In this document: piece after piece, positions 1 to 9,713 of the stretch
How the letters are laid out: the number at the start of each line of letters is the position of its first letter
How positions within the stretch are numbered: position 1 is the stretch's first letter
Assembly (NCBI RefSeq): GCF_014839805.1
Contig: NC_051118.1
Span: forward strand, 558,001 to 622,000
DNA length: 64,000 nucleotides
Direction of reading: 5' to 3'
DNA from: Manduca sexta
Taxonomy: Eukaryota > Arthropoda > Insecta > Lepidoptera > Sphingidae
Notes under the pieces: generated by a model
Told to the model about the DNA's origin: nothing
The model's database searches: none
Seen by the model: only the letters and a program-made list of their open reading frames with translations
Made by a program: the position numbers and the translations under genes

Positions 1-819
1 CTGGGAATAATAGTGCCACCATATATTATTCCGGAAAAAATTATACTGAAATATTTTTATTTGACTTTATCTACTTGATTGTAATTTTATACAAATATAC
101 TAGTTCCTGCCTTTATTTTTAAGAAACATAATATTAACTGACGGACCTCGGATTCGATTCTTAAGTCAGGCAAAGTGATGTTAGATTTGCTGCTCATCAT
201 CTCGAAGTCTAAATTATACCCGACAATGAAATAGATTTGCCCTATAGCTAGCGGAACAAGGGTTATTTCTCTACTCACCCTGAAAGGAACATGTGCTATG
301 TATTTTAATATTAAGATTTACCCCTAGTAATGGCTACATTATTCCATTAACGACCCCAATCTTTGTTCATTAACTTATTAACTTCACTCATAGAAAATCA
401 ATGTAATCTTAGTAATCCTATCCCAATTTCATATATAATCTATTTATGTCCATACTATATTAATCTGCGGAGATATATTAGTCGATACGAGTTTCTGTTG
501 ATCCTCAAAGGAATTATTTAAGAGGGAGCTCAATTTATATTGGTCGCGTCTAGTGGCTTATGTTAACCTAGTTACATACGGTCATACTGTTCGTAATACT
601 TATTGATATAATTAACTTGTTTGTTAGTGTGAAGGGAATCGTATTATATAAGTACACATTAAGGAAATAAGATACAAATAAAGCTAAATGCAATTTAACA
701 CGTGTTTGCTTTAATATATTTATACGGACTATTTCTGCATTTCGCTGACCCATTATAACATTTTTCTTAGGTTCATTACTCAACTCTGAGCTAATAAGTT
801 GGCGGTGTGATAGACTCGT
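1..819. other. AT-rich stretch without recognisable gene
   Basis: Strongly AT-rich sequence with only short open frames (about 60-70 codons) that have no recognisable motif. I see no tRNA-like head, Helitron end or LINE motif here. Confidence 0.6.
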
Positions 820-1002
820 CTCTGTAAGCCGTTGGTCCTGCGCCTGTTCCCTCTTCGGTCATGTCGGATTGCCGTCTCATCGGACTATGAGAGTGAAGAA
901 ACAGAGAGTGCACCTGTGTATTGCGCACACTCTTGTGTACCATATTATCTCCTGCGTACCTGACTGATCTCCGTTGAGATTTGCTGCCGTAGCCAAAATT
1001 CA
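820..1002 (+). mobile_element. SINE-A body fragment (3' part)
   Basis: Matches the second half of the longer SINE-A copy at 2948-3325: GCCGTTGGTCCTGC, a TGTCGGATTGCC block, CGGACTATGAGAGTGAAG, then the GTGCACCTGTGTATTGCGCA and TGATCTCCGTTGAGATT blocks in the same order. The tRNA-like head is missing, so this is a truncated or eroded copy. A 73-codon frame on the minus strand across it is only a shadow of the repeat. Confidence 0.75.
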
Positions 1003-1506
1003 GTCTTAACATTTTCTATGTTATAATGTTTGTACAACTCGAGTTATATATGTCATACGATTCTATGCATTTTCATAAAAATATCTAATAATCCCAAAAA
1101 TATTTTTTATGACATAAACAAATTATTACAAAGAATTTCTTTTTCAATTTTATTTCTTAGACTCTTTTGCGATAGTCCCCTAATGACTAATCATCTTAGT
1201 TTAATTATTTTTGACCAGTTCTCAATAATTTTGATACACAATTTTGTATTCCTAACTATAAATTTGACCCAAAGTTATGGTTACTTTTCTTTGAAAAAAA
1301 AAAAACGCTTTCTCACTTCCGCCACTGGAGAGACGAGAGGAACACTTACATTGGTTAAATGAAGCCTAGCTGTAACTTTGGTTTACCGCTGATTCCAAAA
1401 AACGAGCCCAATCTTGATTCGAAAAATTCACCAATCAGAACAAAGATTTTTCTATGCTTACAAATGACTTATTTGGTTGTTTTATTCTCGGGTTCGGATC
1501 GAAGAA

Positions 1507-1548
1507 TACGATTGAGATCGTATCCAAGACTACGATTGCGATCGTATC
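1507..1548. repeat. Two near-palindromes with 24-bp period
   Basis: TACGATTGAGATCGTATC (1507-1524) is followed by TACGATTGCGATCGTATC (1531-1548), a direct repeat of 18 bp with one mismatch and 24-bp spacing. Each unit is close to its own reverse complement (TACGAT...ATCGTA). The preceding GGTTCGGATCGAAGA looks related. It could be a small satellite seed or a paired protein-binding site; function is unknown. Confidence 0.5.
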
Positions 1549-1635
1549 GAACATTTTTATTTAGATTGTTAATTGAAAACGGCTGTTAGTCGTCAATTTT
1601 TATATTTTCTTATTTTTATTTGGAAACATTAAAAG

Positions 1636-1790
1636 TCGGCAATGGCGAAGCGTCCATAATACTAGATCCCTACCGGCTTCCCTTTTAAGTTTATTTACGT
1701 TTGTCTTGTTTTTGTTTTCTGTTAAATTGACCACGATATGTTAACTAAGGCAATTGTTTTGCTTCGGGTTACCTTTTGTAAAATGTCACA
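1636..1790 (+). repeat. Diverged dispersed repeat (copy 1 of 2)
   Basis: Shares an ordered run of short matches with 45246-45400: a GAAG-GTCCATA block, then TACCGGCTT-CCTTTT/TATG, then a TCGGGTT block followed by a CACCTTTT-like stretch. Identity is only moderate, so this is probably two old copies of an unclassified repeat. It has no coding potential. Confidence 0.35.
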
Positions 1791-2689
1791 CTCGCTACTG
1801 TGTGTAACAGTTTTTTAACTATTACTCTTTCTTTGCAACTGTGTTTCCAAAATGAATAAAAGTGATGATAGGTTGTCCAAGTTTATCGCTAATCACAGCC
1901 ATGCGAGCAGTGTGTCACGAAATATTAACAAAAGGCATCATTCATCGGGTCCCGCGATGGGATCCGAGGTCTGTTCAATTAAATCAAACAATATATCGCT
2001 ACATTGAGTATAGGTGTAGGAGTACTTACGTGAATCTTGGTATTTATTTTAGGGTTTTTCCCGAGCAAGCGACCTTAAGAATTTATTTAATATATTTTCC
2101 GCGCACGAGTTACAGCGAAAATATGCAAATATTTGCATTTTTTTTCTTTTAAAAAACATTTTTATATCTTTTTAAAATTTTAAACGAAAAAATTTTCCTT
2201 ATTAAATTGTATATTTAATAATGTTAGTTGTACATTGAAATGATGTGTATGTACTTTAGGAGATGCATGGAATCAATAAAGTAGGAATTTTAAAGAGAGA
2301 TTAATGACACAATATTCACTTTATAAAAAATTTGAAACTATCATTGGATTATGATGTTTGATATTTTTCTGTATATTTCATACATTTCGACTAGGTTTTA
2401 TAAAAACATGCTTAGTTCGTTGTTTCAATCGGAGAGTACCTTAAACGAGAACGGCAAAATGCATTGCTTTAATGGTGGATGGAGTGGGGTCCAGATACAG
2501 TGTCCACTGATGAGAGATACCTCACCAAAATTATGTTGTTCCGTTTGAAACAGAATACACAAAGGCACACACTTACATGGATCACTACGTGCTATACGGA
2601 TGGATATAAACATCCTGTGACTGACAAACTACTCCAGTATTTGGTATATTGCCCGCCCTTGTTCGTTATTTTACTTTGGGAAACTAAAA

Positions 2690-2860
2690 TTGTATTTGTA
2701 ATTTATAAAATGCAGGTAGATATTGTAACTGACTTTGCGGATGAATAACACCTCAGTCCCCCCGTGACCATGAAGGCTGTAAAGTCTTCGAAACGTCGGG
2801 AGAAAAGTAAAATATTAAAACCGAGATAAAATCCGTAAAATATTTTAATTTAAATCATAT
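2690..2860 (+). mobile_element. Penelope-like element terminal fragment
   Basis: Contains the ordered terminal signature that follows the GIY-YIG reading frame at 56281-57303 on the other strand: AGGTAGATATTGTAACT, a GCGGATGAA block, CACCTCAGTCCCCCCGTGAC, CATGAAGGCTG, AAGTCTTCGAAACGTCGGGA, then an A-rich stretch with GATAAAATCCG and a TTTTAATTT end. No coding part remains, so this is a 5'-truncated PLE insertion or solo terminus. The element class rests on the match to that coding copy, not on a search. Confidence 0.7.
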
Positions 2861-2947
2861 TTATATACTAAACCGCCTCTGTGTTGTCGAAGCCCAAATA
2901 TTCTCAGTAGTAACGAAGGCCCTTGCCTAGTATTACGATATTATAAC

Positions 2948-3325
2948 ATGATTGACTGGCTCGGTGGCGCAGTTGTAATTGTACATGGTACAAGTACGAC
3001 TACCGTGCTGAGGTCCTGGGTTCGAATCCCGGGTCGGGCCAAAATAATAATGACTGGGGTTTTCCATCTTAAAAAAATACTCAGTCGCAGCTCGGAGTCA
3101 GGAAGTTGGCGTTGTAATACCCCCGTGCCTCGGAAAGCACGTAACGCCGTTGGTCCTGCACCTGATCTCTCATAATGTCGGATTGCCATCTCACCGGACT
3201 ATGAGAGTGAAGGAACAGAGAGTGCACCTGTGTATTGCGCACACACTTGTGCACACACTATATCCTGCGTACCTGGCTGATCTCCATTGAGATTGGCCGC
3301 CGTGGCCGAAATTCGGCTAGTCGGG
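2948..3325 (+). mobile_element. SINE-A, near full length, tRNA-derived
   Basis: The tRNA-like head carries an A box (TGGCGCAGTTG) and, about 55 bp on, a B box (GGGTTCGAATCCCGGGTCGG), the internal RNA polymerase III promoter. A family-specific body follows: CTCAGTCGCAGCTCGGAGTC, GCCGTTGGTCCTGC, CGGACTATGAGAGTG, GTGCACCTGTGTATTGCGCA, GATCTCCATTGAGATTGGCC, ending near ATTCGGCTAGTCGG. SINEs encode no protein and move using a LINE's machinery. Overlapping open frames on both strands are read-through of the repeat. Fragments occur at 820-1002, 18270-18420, 39763-39913 and 55375-55471. Confidence 0.85.
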
Positions 3326-4035
3326 GATTGAATTATTATATGGTTGTCATATTATTCAAGAAGAGATAGGGTATTTTACTATATTCGATTTTATACATAA
3401 AATCAAATAATAAGACAATGATGCTGTTGTGTGAAAAAAATGGGACAGAAATTTCATATTTCAAATATTACAATTTGCTAAGATGGGCGCGTAGTCGAAT
3501 AATCCTTCCATCTCTTTCTAACGCCTGCATCGTAATTCCCATGACGTCACAATGATATTAATTCGTCTCTTTTTCGTTTTCTAACATCTAGCCCTTTCAT
3601 TAGCTTTCAAAGGGTTATCTTGGTAATTTATATCCGGAGTTTGATACTTCTTTCTATGTTACATTTTTATTGTACTTTTTTATACAGTTAATAGAAAAAT
3701 TTAATTCAAACAGCCTTTTTTGAAGGATTATAAAATATGTACGTATGGAATAAATTTCCGCCTTTTATAGGTCGGTTCAAGACGATTTTAATGTAACCAA
3801 ACTTTTATTGCCTAATTGTCTTAATTGCACCCAGCCTTCCAATTTGCAACCCAAACTCCTTTCAAATTAATTAAAAAACCTTCCATATAATTAGGAACGA
3901 AATACGAATTCAAATATTCACCGGAAAAAGTAGCTTTTTGCCAACACATCAATTTAAAACGAGCTTCTGTCCGCCAAACTTTCAAAAATCCATTTGGGCT
4001 GGCTGGCCTGTTTTAAAACTACATTCACTGGCGCT

Positions 4036-4170
4036 ATCATTATTAGAGTGTGTAGAGTACGTAGTGTTGCTGTGCTAAGTTCTCGGGTTCGATTCTCAGT
4101 TTGGGTGATATAGGGTTTTTTGGAGATTGTGGCTGGTATCGTCAGGTCCAACCCCTATCATTGGATATAA
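4036..4170 (+). mobile_element. SINE-like fragment, B box only
   Basis: Holds a degenerate tRNA-like stretch (GTAGTGTTGCTGTGCTAAG, then a B box GGGTTCGATTCTCAGTTTGG) followed by TATAGGGTTTTTTGG, which resembles the stretch just after the head in SINE-B. The 5' part is not recognisable. The 65-codon minus-strand frame over it is non-coding. Confidence 0.5.
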
Positions 4171-4255
4171 CAAAGCTAGCTTGGATCTAAAAAATAGATA
4201 ACTCCTAAAAAGAAAAATATTCGTGATAATATCTATGTTAAAATATTGCTGATAA

Positions 4256-4540
4256 TCTATATATATAAAAATGAATCCCTATTTCCCTTGGTCACGCCAT
4301 CACGCGTGAACGGCTGGACCGACTTCACTATTTTTTGTTGTGTTTGTTATTGTCCGTAGAAGGTTCTTATGAAAGAAAAAAAAACAAAAAATTGCGCGGA
4401 TAATTAGAAAATTTAAGAAAACTTAACGAAAATATTGATTTTATATAATTGTCAATTGTTTGAAATAACTGTCAGCGATTGACAGAATGCGCGTTGCAAA
4501 TTCATAGTTAAGATGGGACAACGTCTGTCGGGTCAACTAG
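4256..4540 (+). mobile_element. Non-autonomous Helitron, family H1
   Basis: Begins TCTATATATATAAAAATGAA after a host A (4255) and ends GGGTCAACTAG before a host T (4541), the TC...CTAG structure and A/T target of Helitrons. Just inside the 3' end, GACA-ACGTC-TGTC can form a short hairpin, as expected for a Helitron terminator. At 285 bp it has no Rep/helicase gene and must rely on an autonomous relative. Sister copies: 24610-24896, 54998-55236, and 60106-60392 on the minus strand. Confidence 0.85.
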
Positions 4541-4829
4541 TTTCTTTATAAATAAAAAAGTTTTACAATATATAATGTTCCAAATATAGGCTTACATACG
4601 CGCCAGACATTCCTATATATCCCGAAAGGCTCTTAGTTATTTAACAGCGATATCACGCCATTACCCGGTTCATTAGACCGGTATTTCTTGCATCCGGGAC
4701 GGATATTGCTCGGGTGATATGCGCCCGGCAGTTCGACAATCATTGAACATTCTATGCAAATTGATTATATTTAGGTACGTGTAACAGTTTATAAGGACCT
4801 AGGATGATTATCATTCCCATTATGCATAC

Positions 4830-4965
4830 AGAGTTACTTTGATATTGCTTTACTAAATGAAACCATATATCTTCATGAAAATAATACTCTACAAAAGGTT
4901 ACTTTAACCGTAGATGTAAAATAAAAAATATAAGTTTCGTCAAAATACAATATATTTAATTACCG
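4830..4965 (+). mobile_element. Possible MITE end fragment
   Basis: GATATTGCTTTACTAAATGA followed by AACCATATATCTTCATG resembles the terminal inverted repeat of the TA-flanked MITEs at 48830 and 59541 (CATTGCGTTACTAAATGAAA). The opposite end is missing; the fragment stops where family-D sequence begins. Weak by-eye similarity. Confidence 0.4.
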
Positions 4966-5260
4966 GTGGTAAGTCTCTCATATGTGAGATTCCGCCTGGA
5001 TAGGTACCCCTGCAATATCTATTTCTGCAGCTAAGCAGCAGTGTGTAGCCACTGTTGTGTTCCGGTTTGAAGGACATTATAGCCAGTGTAACTACTGGAC
5101 ATAATAAGACATCTCATGTCTCAGGATGGCGAGCGCAGTGGAATACCAAACAGTACTTTGTAATTCAAGGTTGGATGGAGTTTCTACTGTTTAGGGGCGG
5201 TCGTATTGCTTACCATTAGGCGAATGGCAAGCTCGTCTCTTCATTCAAAGCAATAAAAAA
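4966..5260 (+). mobile_element. Retroposon family D, with A-rich tail
   Basis: Member of a dispersed family recognised by ordered blocks: GGTAAGTCTCTCATATGTGA, TAGGTACC, CTGCAGCTAAGCAGCAGTGT, ACTACTGGACATAATAAGAC, TCAGGATGGCGAGCGCAGTG, GGCGGTCGTATTGCTTACCA, TTCATTCAAAGCAATAAAAA. The constant 3' end plus A-rich tail indicates retroposition, probably the 3' end of a non-LTR retrotransposon or a SINE using one. No A/B boxes or open frame seen. Other copies: 10711-10834, 12206-12470, 38966-39148, 51395-51702, 62149-62374. Confidence 0.7.
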
Positions 5261-5272
5261 GAACTCTTTTTT

Positions 5273-5477
5273 TCGGCCACGACACATTGACCCCGCTGCA
5301 CCTGATGTTAAGTGGAGTGGAATAGAATGTCGATTGACGTGAGATGCCTACCCTCGACAGTCGATACAATTATGCCGGCCTGTTAGAACTGGATATACAC
5401 AGGCTGCTCCCGGAACGCCATACTTACGTGGGCTACTATGGCGGGTTTTAACACCTTGTGTACGGTGCTCACTATCC
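5273..5477 (+). repeat. Dispersed repeat family E
   Basis: Blocks in order: CTGCACCTGATGTTAAGTGG, AATAGAATGTCGATTGACG, ACAATTATGCCGGCCTGTT, CCGGAACGCCATACTTACGT, GGCTACTATGGCGGGTTTTA, GTGTACGGTGCTCACTATCC. The same series occurs at 10054-10250, 47690-47810, 54060-54165 and 60940-61055. I see no terminal repeats, tRNA head or coding capacity, so its class is open. It directly follows family D here. Confidence 0.65.
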
Positions 5478-6436
5478 GGGCAGATATATCCTACCACCAG
5501 CACTTTACTATATGCAAATATTTTAACCACATGATAGTAATAAAAACACAACTATGTTATCTACTAACATAAAAACATCCCTAATACATCATTTTAATCT
5601 TAAATATACCGGTAATAAATTTAAAATTCAACCCTTCTCTCGAAACCTATTACTATTAATAGAGATAACGTCGTCTTATCTTAAACGACGCGTAACATCC
5701 AGTGTATAATACCTGCCATTGTGAGCCCCGTCACTATAACTGAAGTTTAAACTGAGGTGTCAAGTTATGCTGGTCGTGTAATCGTCGGTTAAGGAACAGA
5801 TTCGCTTGATTCGAATTAGTATGTCTCTCTGTTTTGCATTGTCGGAGTATGTGTAAAGTTTTCTGAAGATTTGGAGAATATTGATTAGGAGTCTTTTGAA
5901 AATATAGTTCTAGGTAATGTATGTTAAGACGGAAAACTATTGGCAAAGAAAATTTTACTATCAACTTAAACAAAACGCACGTCACTTTTTTGTGGTACCT
6001 TATTCCCACTCTCGTTCCCCTACACTTAATACAGTATATGTCTATCTCTTTTGTACTTAGGTAATTCCTTTTCAGGAATGCTACTCTATCCTCAAAGGGG
6101 AGTTTTCCCTTTCGGTTGTCCAAATTCTGTGTTAACATTCCTAAATATTCAACATTATTCGATGCACAGTTAATTCATAAATGTTCATTGTCATTGTAGA
6201 AAAATATTTATAGATGTTTATCATGAAGGTTTACAAAGCTAGGCGTATAAGTGCATAATAATATTAAACATTCACTTTTTTTATTTATTACACTTTATTT
6301 TACACCAGTCAAAAATCATGGAACAAGAAAAGAGAAATGTACAAATGGCGGTCTTATCCCGCAAGGCAATCTCTTACAGACAACCAAGGGATGTATATAA
6401 GAGAGAAAAAAAAATGTTTTGTTATTATATACAAGC
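5478..6436. other. No supported gene; one haplotype-specific ORF
   Basis: The longest frame is on the minus strand (6138-5734, 134 codons, starting MLTQNLDNRKGKLPFEDRVA). I do not recognise it. In the matching part of copy 2 the frame stops after about 74 codons because CAT-TAC is replaced by CGT-TAA. The sequence is AT-rich and has no splice or promoter context I can defend, so I do not call it a gene. Confidence 0.5.
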
Positions 6437-6449
6437 TTTGCCCGGGAAT
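6437..6449 (+). other. Empty SINE-C insertion site
   Basis: The 13 bp TTTGCCCGGGAAT occur once here. In copy 2 the same 13 bp flank a full SINE-C (26774-26786 and 27125-27137), so this is the pre-insertion allele. Confidence 0.9.
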
Positions 6450-7261
6450 CAGCCCGCGTCAATAAGTTTTTCTGGATAACAAGTCTATAAAAATAAAATG
6501 CTTTATTCATGCGAACATAGTTGCACATATGATAAATCAAGGCACATGAGAGTATTTAATTATTACTTAAATAAAATCGCTTATATAAACTAAAGACAAT
6601 TTATATTGGATATAAAATAAATGAAAGTCTAAATAGCAAACAAAGAAGCCAGCTCGGGTTGGCAAGAAAGAAGAAATAAAATTATGTACATAATCTAAAT
6701 AAAGACAAAGGGAGGAACGCGTCGCGATCCTCAACGATGAGGAAGAAAAAAGCCCTAACCTAGCTAACCTACTAGCCTTTCACTAGCTACCTAAGCGAAC
6801 CCGAAAAAGAAAGACAGAAAGAAAATCTATATTACTCAGAAGTAATGCAGGTGTCTAATAATGAAAGAATTTTAAAATTTATTCAGTAGTTCAGATTAGA
6901 CTCTACAAACCTACCAGCTTTCCTCTTTATAATATTGGTGTAGATATATGATTAAGTATTATATGCTAATAAGAGGTGCAAATCTCGCCTCATAGTAACG
7001 ACAACTTGCAATTTACAGTTGCAACTAATCAGAACTTTGAATTGCAACTGCGCTCTTCGGCCCAACACATTACACGATAAGTTTCATAATGTAATTATGC
7101 TGGCGACAACTATCTTCAAACTAGTATTTCCACAAAAGAAGGTACGACAGAGCTTGCATATTCTTGAAATATTGTATACCTATAGTATTTAATTAATGAA
7201 CTGCTCTAAAACTCAAGAAAGGAGTTATTTATTATGTTTACGCGAATATTAAACATCAAAA
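6450..7261. other. No supported gene; possible retroposon tail
   Basis: AT-rich. The stretch 6640-6830 is less AT-rich (GGGAGGAACGCGTCGCGATC, CTCAACGATGAGGAAGAAAA, then CTAACCTAGCTAACCTAC) and looks like untranslated sequence of a retroposon read on the minus strand, but I cannot assign it. Present in both copies (copy 2 about 27330-27520). Confidence 0.4.
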
Positions 7262-7430
7262 GTTTTTTTTTTTTATCGTGGTTTTTGTATAATTGTAAAA
7301 TGAAGGTGGATATTGTATCTTCAACTTTTCGGACGACAAACACCTCAGATCCCCAGTGACCATGAAGGTTGCAAAGTCTTCGAAACGTCAAGCGAAAATT
7401 ATTATATAAAAACCACGATAAAATAAAAAC
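7262..7430 (+). mobile_element. Penelope-like element terminal fragment
   Basis: Carries the PLE terminal series TATAATTGTAAAATGAAGGT, GATATTGTATCTTCAACTTT, CACCTCAGATCCCCAGTGAC, CATGAAGGTTGCAAAGTCTT, CGAAACGTC, then A-rich sequence with CACGATAAAATA. Its outer parts are inverted repeats of each other: TTTTATCGTGGTTTTTGTAT at the left and ATATAAAAACCACGATAAAA at the right, one mismatch over 20 bp. No coding sequence. Confidence 0.65.
7279..7289 (+). other. Empty SINE-B insertion site
   Basis: TGGTTTTTGTA occurs once. In copy 2 this 11-mer flanks a SINE-B (27959-27969 and 28232-28242), making this the unoccupied allele. Confidence 0.8.
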
Positions 7431-7460
7431 GAATGGTATATATTTATCACTAATAATGAC

Positions 7461-7540
7461 ACTTTGCCCGACCCCTTGAGATCGAACCCGACATCTCAGC
7501 ACTGAAGGGGTACCGTAACGCAACTACGCCACCAAGGCAT
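7461..7540 (-). mobile_element. SINE-B head fragment
   Basis: Read on the minus strand: TTGGTGGCGTAGTTGCGTTA (A box region), then GGGTTCGATCTCAAGGGGTC (degenerate B box) and GGGCAAAGTG. Only the tRNA-like head remains. A GGGTACCCC-type insertion lies between the boxes. Confidence 0.65.
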
Positions 7541-7771
7541 TGCTTTGTTATAATCTGTAAATAAATGTAAACAAAACTAAAATGTACAAGTTTCATCATG
7601 TCGCTTGATCTACCTTTACCCCGCATAATCATAAACCAGGTAGGTCATCTTATACTGGTCCTATCAACTTAGTCCAACTTGAAAACGGTCGAACGTAAAG
7701 TTAATATTATCATTAACAGTGTGTGAGATAATATATCGAAAGCTATGAATATTTAGTAATTAGAAAGGTAA

Positions 7772-8085
7772 TAAATAGCCTAGTTGGGTGTGGAACGGAC
7801 TGCCGAGACGAATGTCCACAGGTTATAATCCTAAGGGCACACATCTCTGACTTTTTTAATGATGTGTGTATTCTTTGTGAATTATCGCTTGTTTTAACGG
7901 TGAAGGAAAACATCGTGAGGAAACTTGCATACCTGAGAAATTTTCTATAAGAATTTAAGGGTATGTGACGTCTACCACTCCGCACTAGGCTAGTGTGGTG
8001 AGTTAAAGCCTAATCCCTCTCAGTAGTAGAGGAGGCCCGTGGCGGCAGCGGAACAGTATATAATACAGGGCTGATATTATTATTA
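7772..8085 (+). mobile_element. SINE-C, full length, with ATT-repeat tail
   Basis: Head ATAGCCTAGTTGGGTGTGGA...CAGGTTATAATCC (A box and weak B box), body CACACATCTCTGACTTTTTT, AACGGTGAAGGAAAACATCG, CATACCTGAGAAATTTTC, TAATCCCTCTCAGTAGTAGA, GGAGGCCCGTGG, and tail TATAATACAGGGCTGATATT followed by (ATT)n. Near-identical AATTAGAAAG / AATTAAGAAAG flanks may be the target-site duplication. The canonical CAGCAGTGGG segment is altered to GGCAGCGGAA. Confidence 0.8.
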
Positions 8086-8199
8086 TTAATTAAGAAAGAG
8101 ACCAATGTGAATTTAGATTTATTTATTTAAAAGTCTCTGTTATACACACAGCATCTTTAAATACTAAAATATTAAAATAAGATTTATACAGAGAAGATG

Positions 8200-8360
8200 C
8201 TAATGAGCGCATTAAAAAAGTGCAAACCACGATATGTTAAAAATGTGACGTATTTTATATAGCTGTTTTGGTATATCACAATATATTGAGTAACTATAAC
8301 ATGAACGCAAAATTTCTCTATGACAATCTTCACAATTTCTTTATATAACCTTATAACTCT
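8200..8360 (+). repeat. Dispersed repeat family F (old copy)
   Basis: Ordered weak matches to 20570-20750 and 63480-63620: AAAGTGCAAACCACGATATG, AAATGTGACGTATTTTATAT, GCTGTTTTGGTATATCAC, TGACAATCTTC. No coding capacity; class unknown. Confidence 0.4.
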
Positions 8361-8390
8361 GCAAAACGTTACAAAACAATACATGTAGCT

Positions 8391-9440
8391 GCATACTATA
8401 CCTTTGCTTTCCGCACGTGAAAATTGCACGAATTTCTAGTTTCGACACGTTATCTAAGACCATGCTAACCACAGGACAGAAGCCAAAGAGCCTACAATGA
8501 ATTTTGTTGAACAGAATGTCGCATTGCAGACATTCACAGCTGTGGGGGATTTTATGGACCTCAGTAAATACCCTCTTGTATTTTTATTATATACCGATTT
8601 TTTTGACCCTCAGAAATATTTATTATGTATGTTTTAGTCTAGCATTTTTGGTGTTAAAATTTCTGATAACAATTATTATAAACCGGTTTAACGATTAAAT
8701 GGCGAATTCCCGGCCAAACGCATGTTTAAAAAGAGTATAATTTATAACAATAATCGGATATAGCATCCGGATATAGTAAACCTTTCAATGTCGTTATAAC
8801 CGGATTGCACTGTATCGGGGTGTTTAATGTATAGTATTCGTGTCTTTAAAAAAGCAGGAAAATTATAAATTCTTTGAGGTATTGAATACCTACGATTCCT
8901 AATTTAAAAATACAGTTTTATTTTTAATTTTTTCCTACTCATTTTGAAAAAGGCAAAGGCTCTCAGCCATGCAGCCTACAAGAAACTGTTTGCCGATTCG
9001 AAAAAAATAATGTAAATATTCTAAAGTAGTTTTTTTACAATTAAACGACGCAATGAAACGAGCTAATTGCTTATAGTGCGAGTTACGATACGACCGTCCA
9101 TAAACAATATAAACATCAGCCATATTGTGAATAAAAAAATACTGCATGACACTCCAATGCAATTGTCACTTTAATACATAGATGTTAAGTCTCTTATTCA
9201 ATAATTTAAATGATATAAATTCGCTATACATAATTAGCTATACATTGTCTCGTGTTTGAACATTCAAATCCCCTTGTATGAAAGAAATAATCCCATTTCG
9301 AAAAGGGTTAATCTTGGAGCTAAGCGGCTGTTAAATATTTTGATATGAATTTAGTATGATTGGAATATGTTGGAGACAAATGTCGCTATATGCCTATAAG
9401 TGGATAATTATGTATAGAGAGTGATGCAGAAAGAGATTAT
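8391..9440. other. Single-copy-looking AT-rich DNA, no gene
   Basis: Closely matched in copy 2 (30019-31070). Short frames such as 8504-8698 and 8935-9162 lack motifs. Nothing here matches another part of the window apart from the paired copy. Confidence 0.55.
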
Positions 9441-9450
9441 ATATATATTA

Positions 9451-9708
9451 CTAGCTTTTGCTCGCAGCTTCGCCCGCGTGAAGGAGTTTTCAGAGATATT
9501 TTTTTTTCGACTTACTTGATATGTATCGTTATATTATGACTAAATTACACAAAATCATTATAAATTGTAGCCTGTGTGTTATTCTGATGTATAACCAATA
9601 TTACTGTAAAATTTCAACCAAATCCGTTCAGTAGTTTTTTCGTGAAAAAGGAACAAAAATACATCCATACATCCATGCTAACACACTTTCTCATTTATAT
9701 TAGTAGGA
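9451..9708 (-). mobile_element. Non-autonomous Helitron, family H2
   Basis: Read on the minus strand it begins TCCTACTAATATAAATGAGA after a host A and ends with the hairpin region CGCGGGCGAAGCTGCGAGC and AAAAGCTAG before a host T. The internal CCGTTCAGTAGTTTTTTCGT block is typical of this family. At 258 bp it has no coding sequence. Sister copies: 31083-31340, 20756-21017 and 42234-42495. Confidence 0.8.
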
Positions 9709-9713
9709 TAAAA

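Larger units (their letters stand above)
1003..2689. other. AT-rich stretch, no supported gene
   Basis: No recognised gene. The open frames at 1030-1362 (110 codons), 1359-1589 and 1862-2152 have low-complexity composition rich in Ile, Leu and Ser and no domain signature. Two local features are listed separately: a repeated near-palindrome at 1507-1548 and a diverged dispersed repeat at about 1636-1790. Confidence 0.55.
7541..8390. other. Diverged block, copy 1 version
   Basis: From about 7541 to 8390 copy 1 no longer aligns simply with copy 2 (28493-30018), although short shared islands remain (AAAATGTACAAGTTTC, GTGTCGCTTGA-like, and the SINE-C body). It contains a complete SINE-C (7772-8085) and a family-F fragment (about 8200-8360). 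Alignment resumes at GCTATACCTTTGC-like sequence near 8397. Confidence 0.75.

Noticed and set aside
2741..2810. Functional hammerhead ribozyme in PLE termini
   Set aside because: The CUGAUGA core is not present, only the GAAA-type half and a stem; reported as a question in the findings instead.
2948..3040. tRNA genes at 2948, 19553, 21476, 27970, 41022, 52000 and 54440
   Set aside because: A and B boxes are present but the cloverleaf is not complete, family-specific SINE bodies follow, and the units are multi-copy with target duplications. They are SINE heads.
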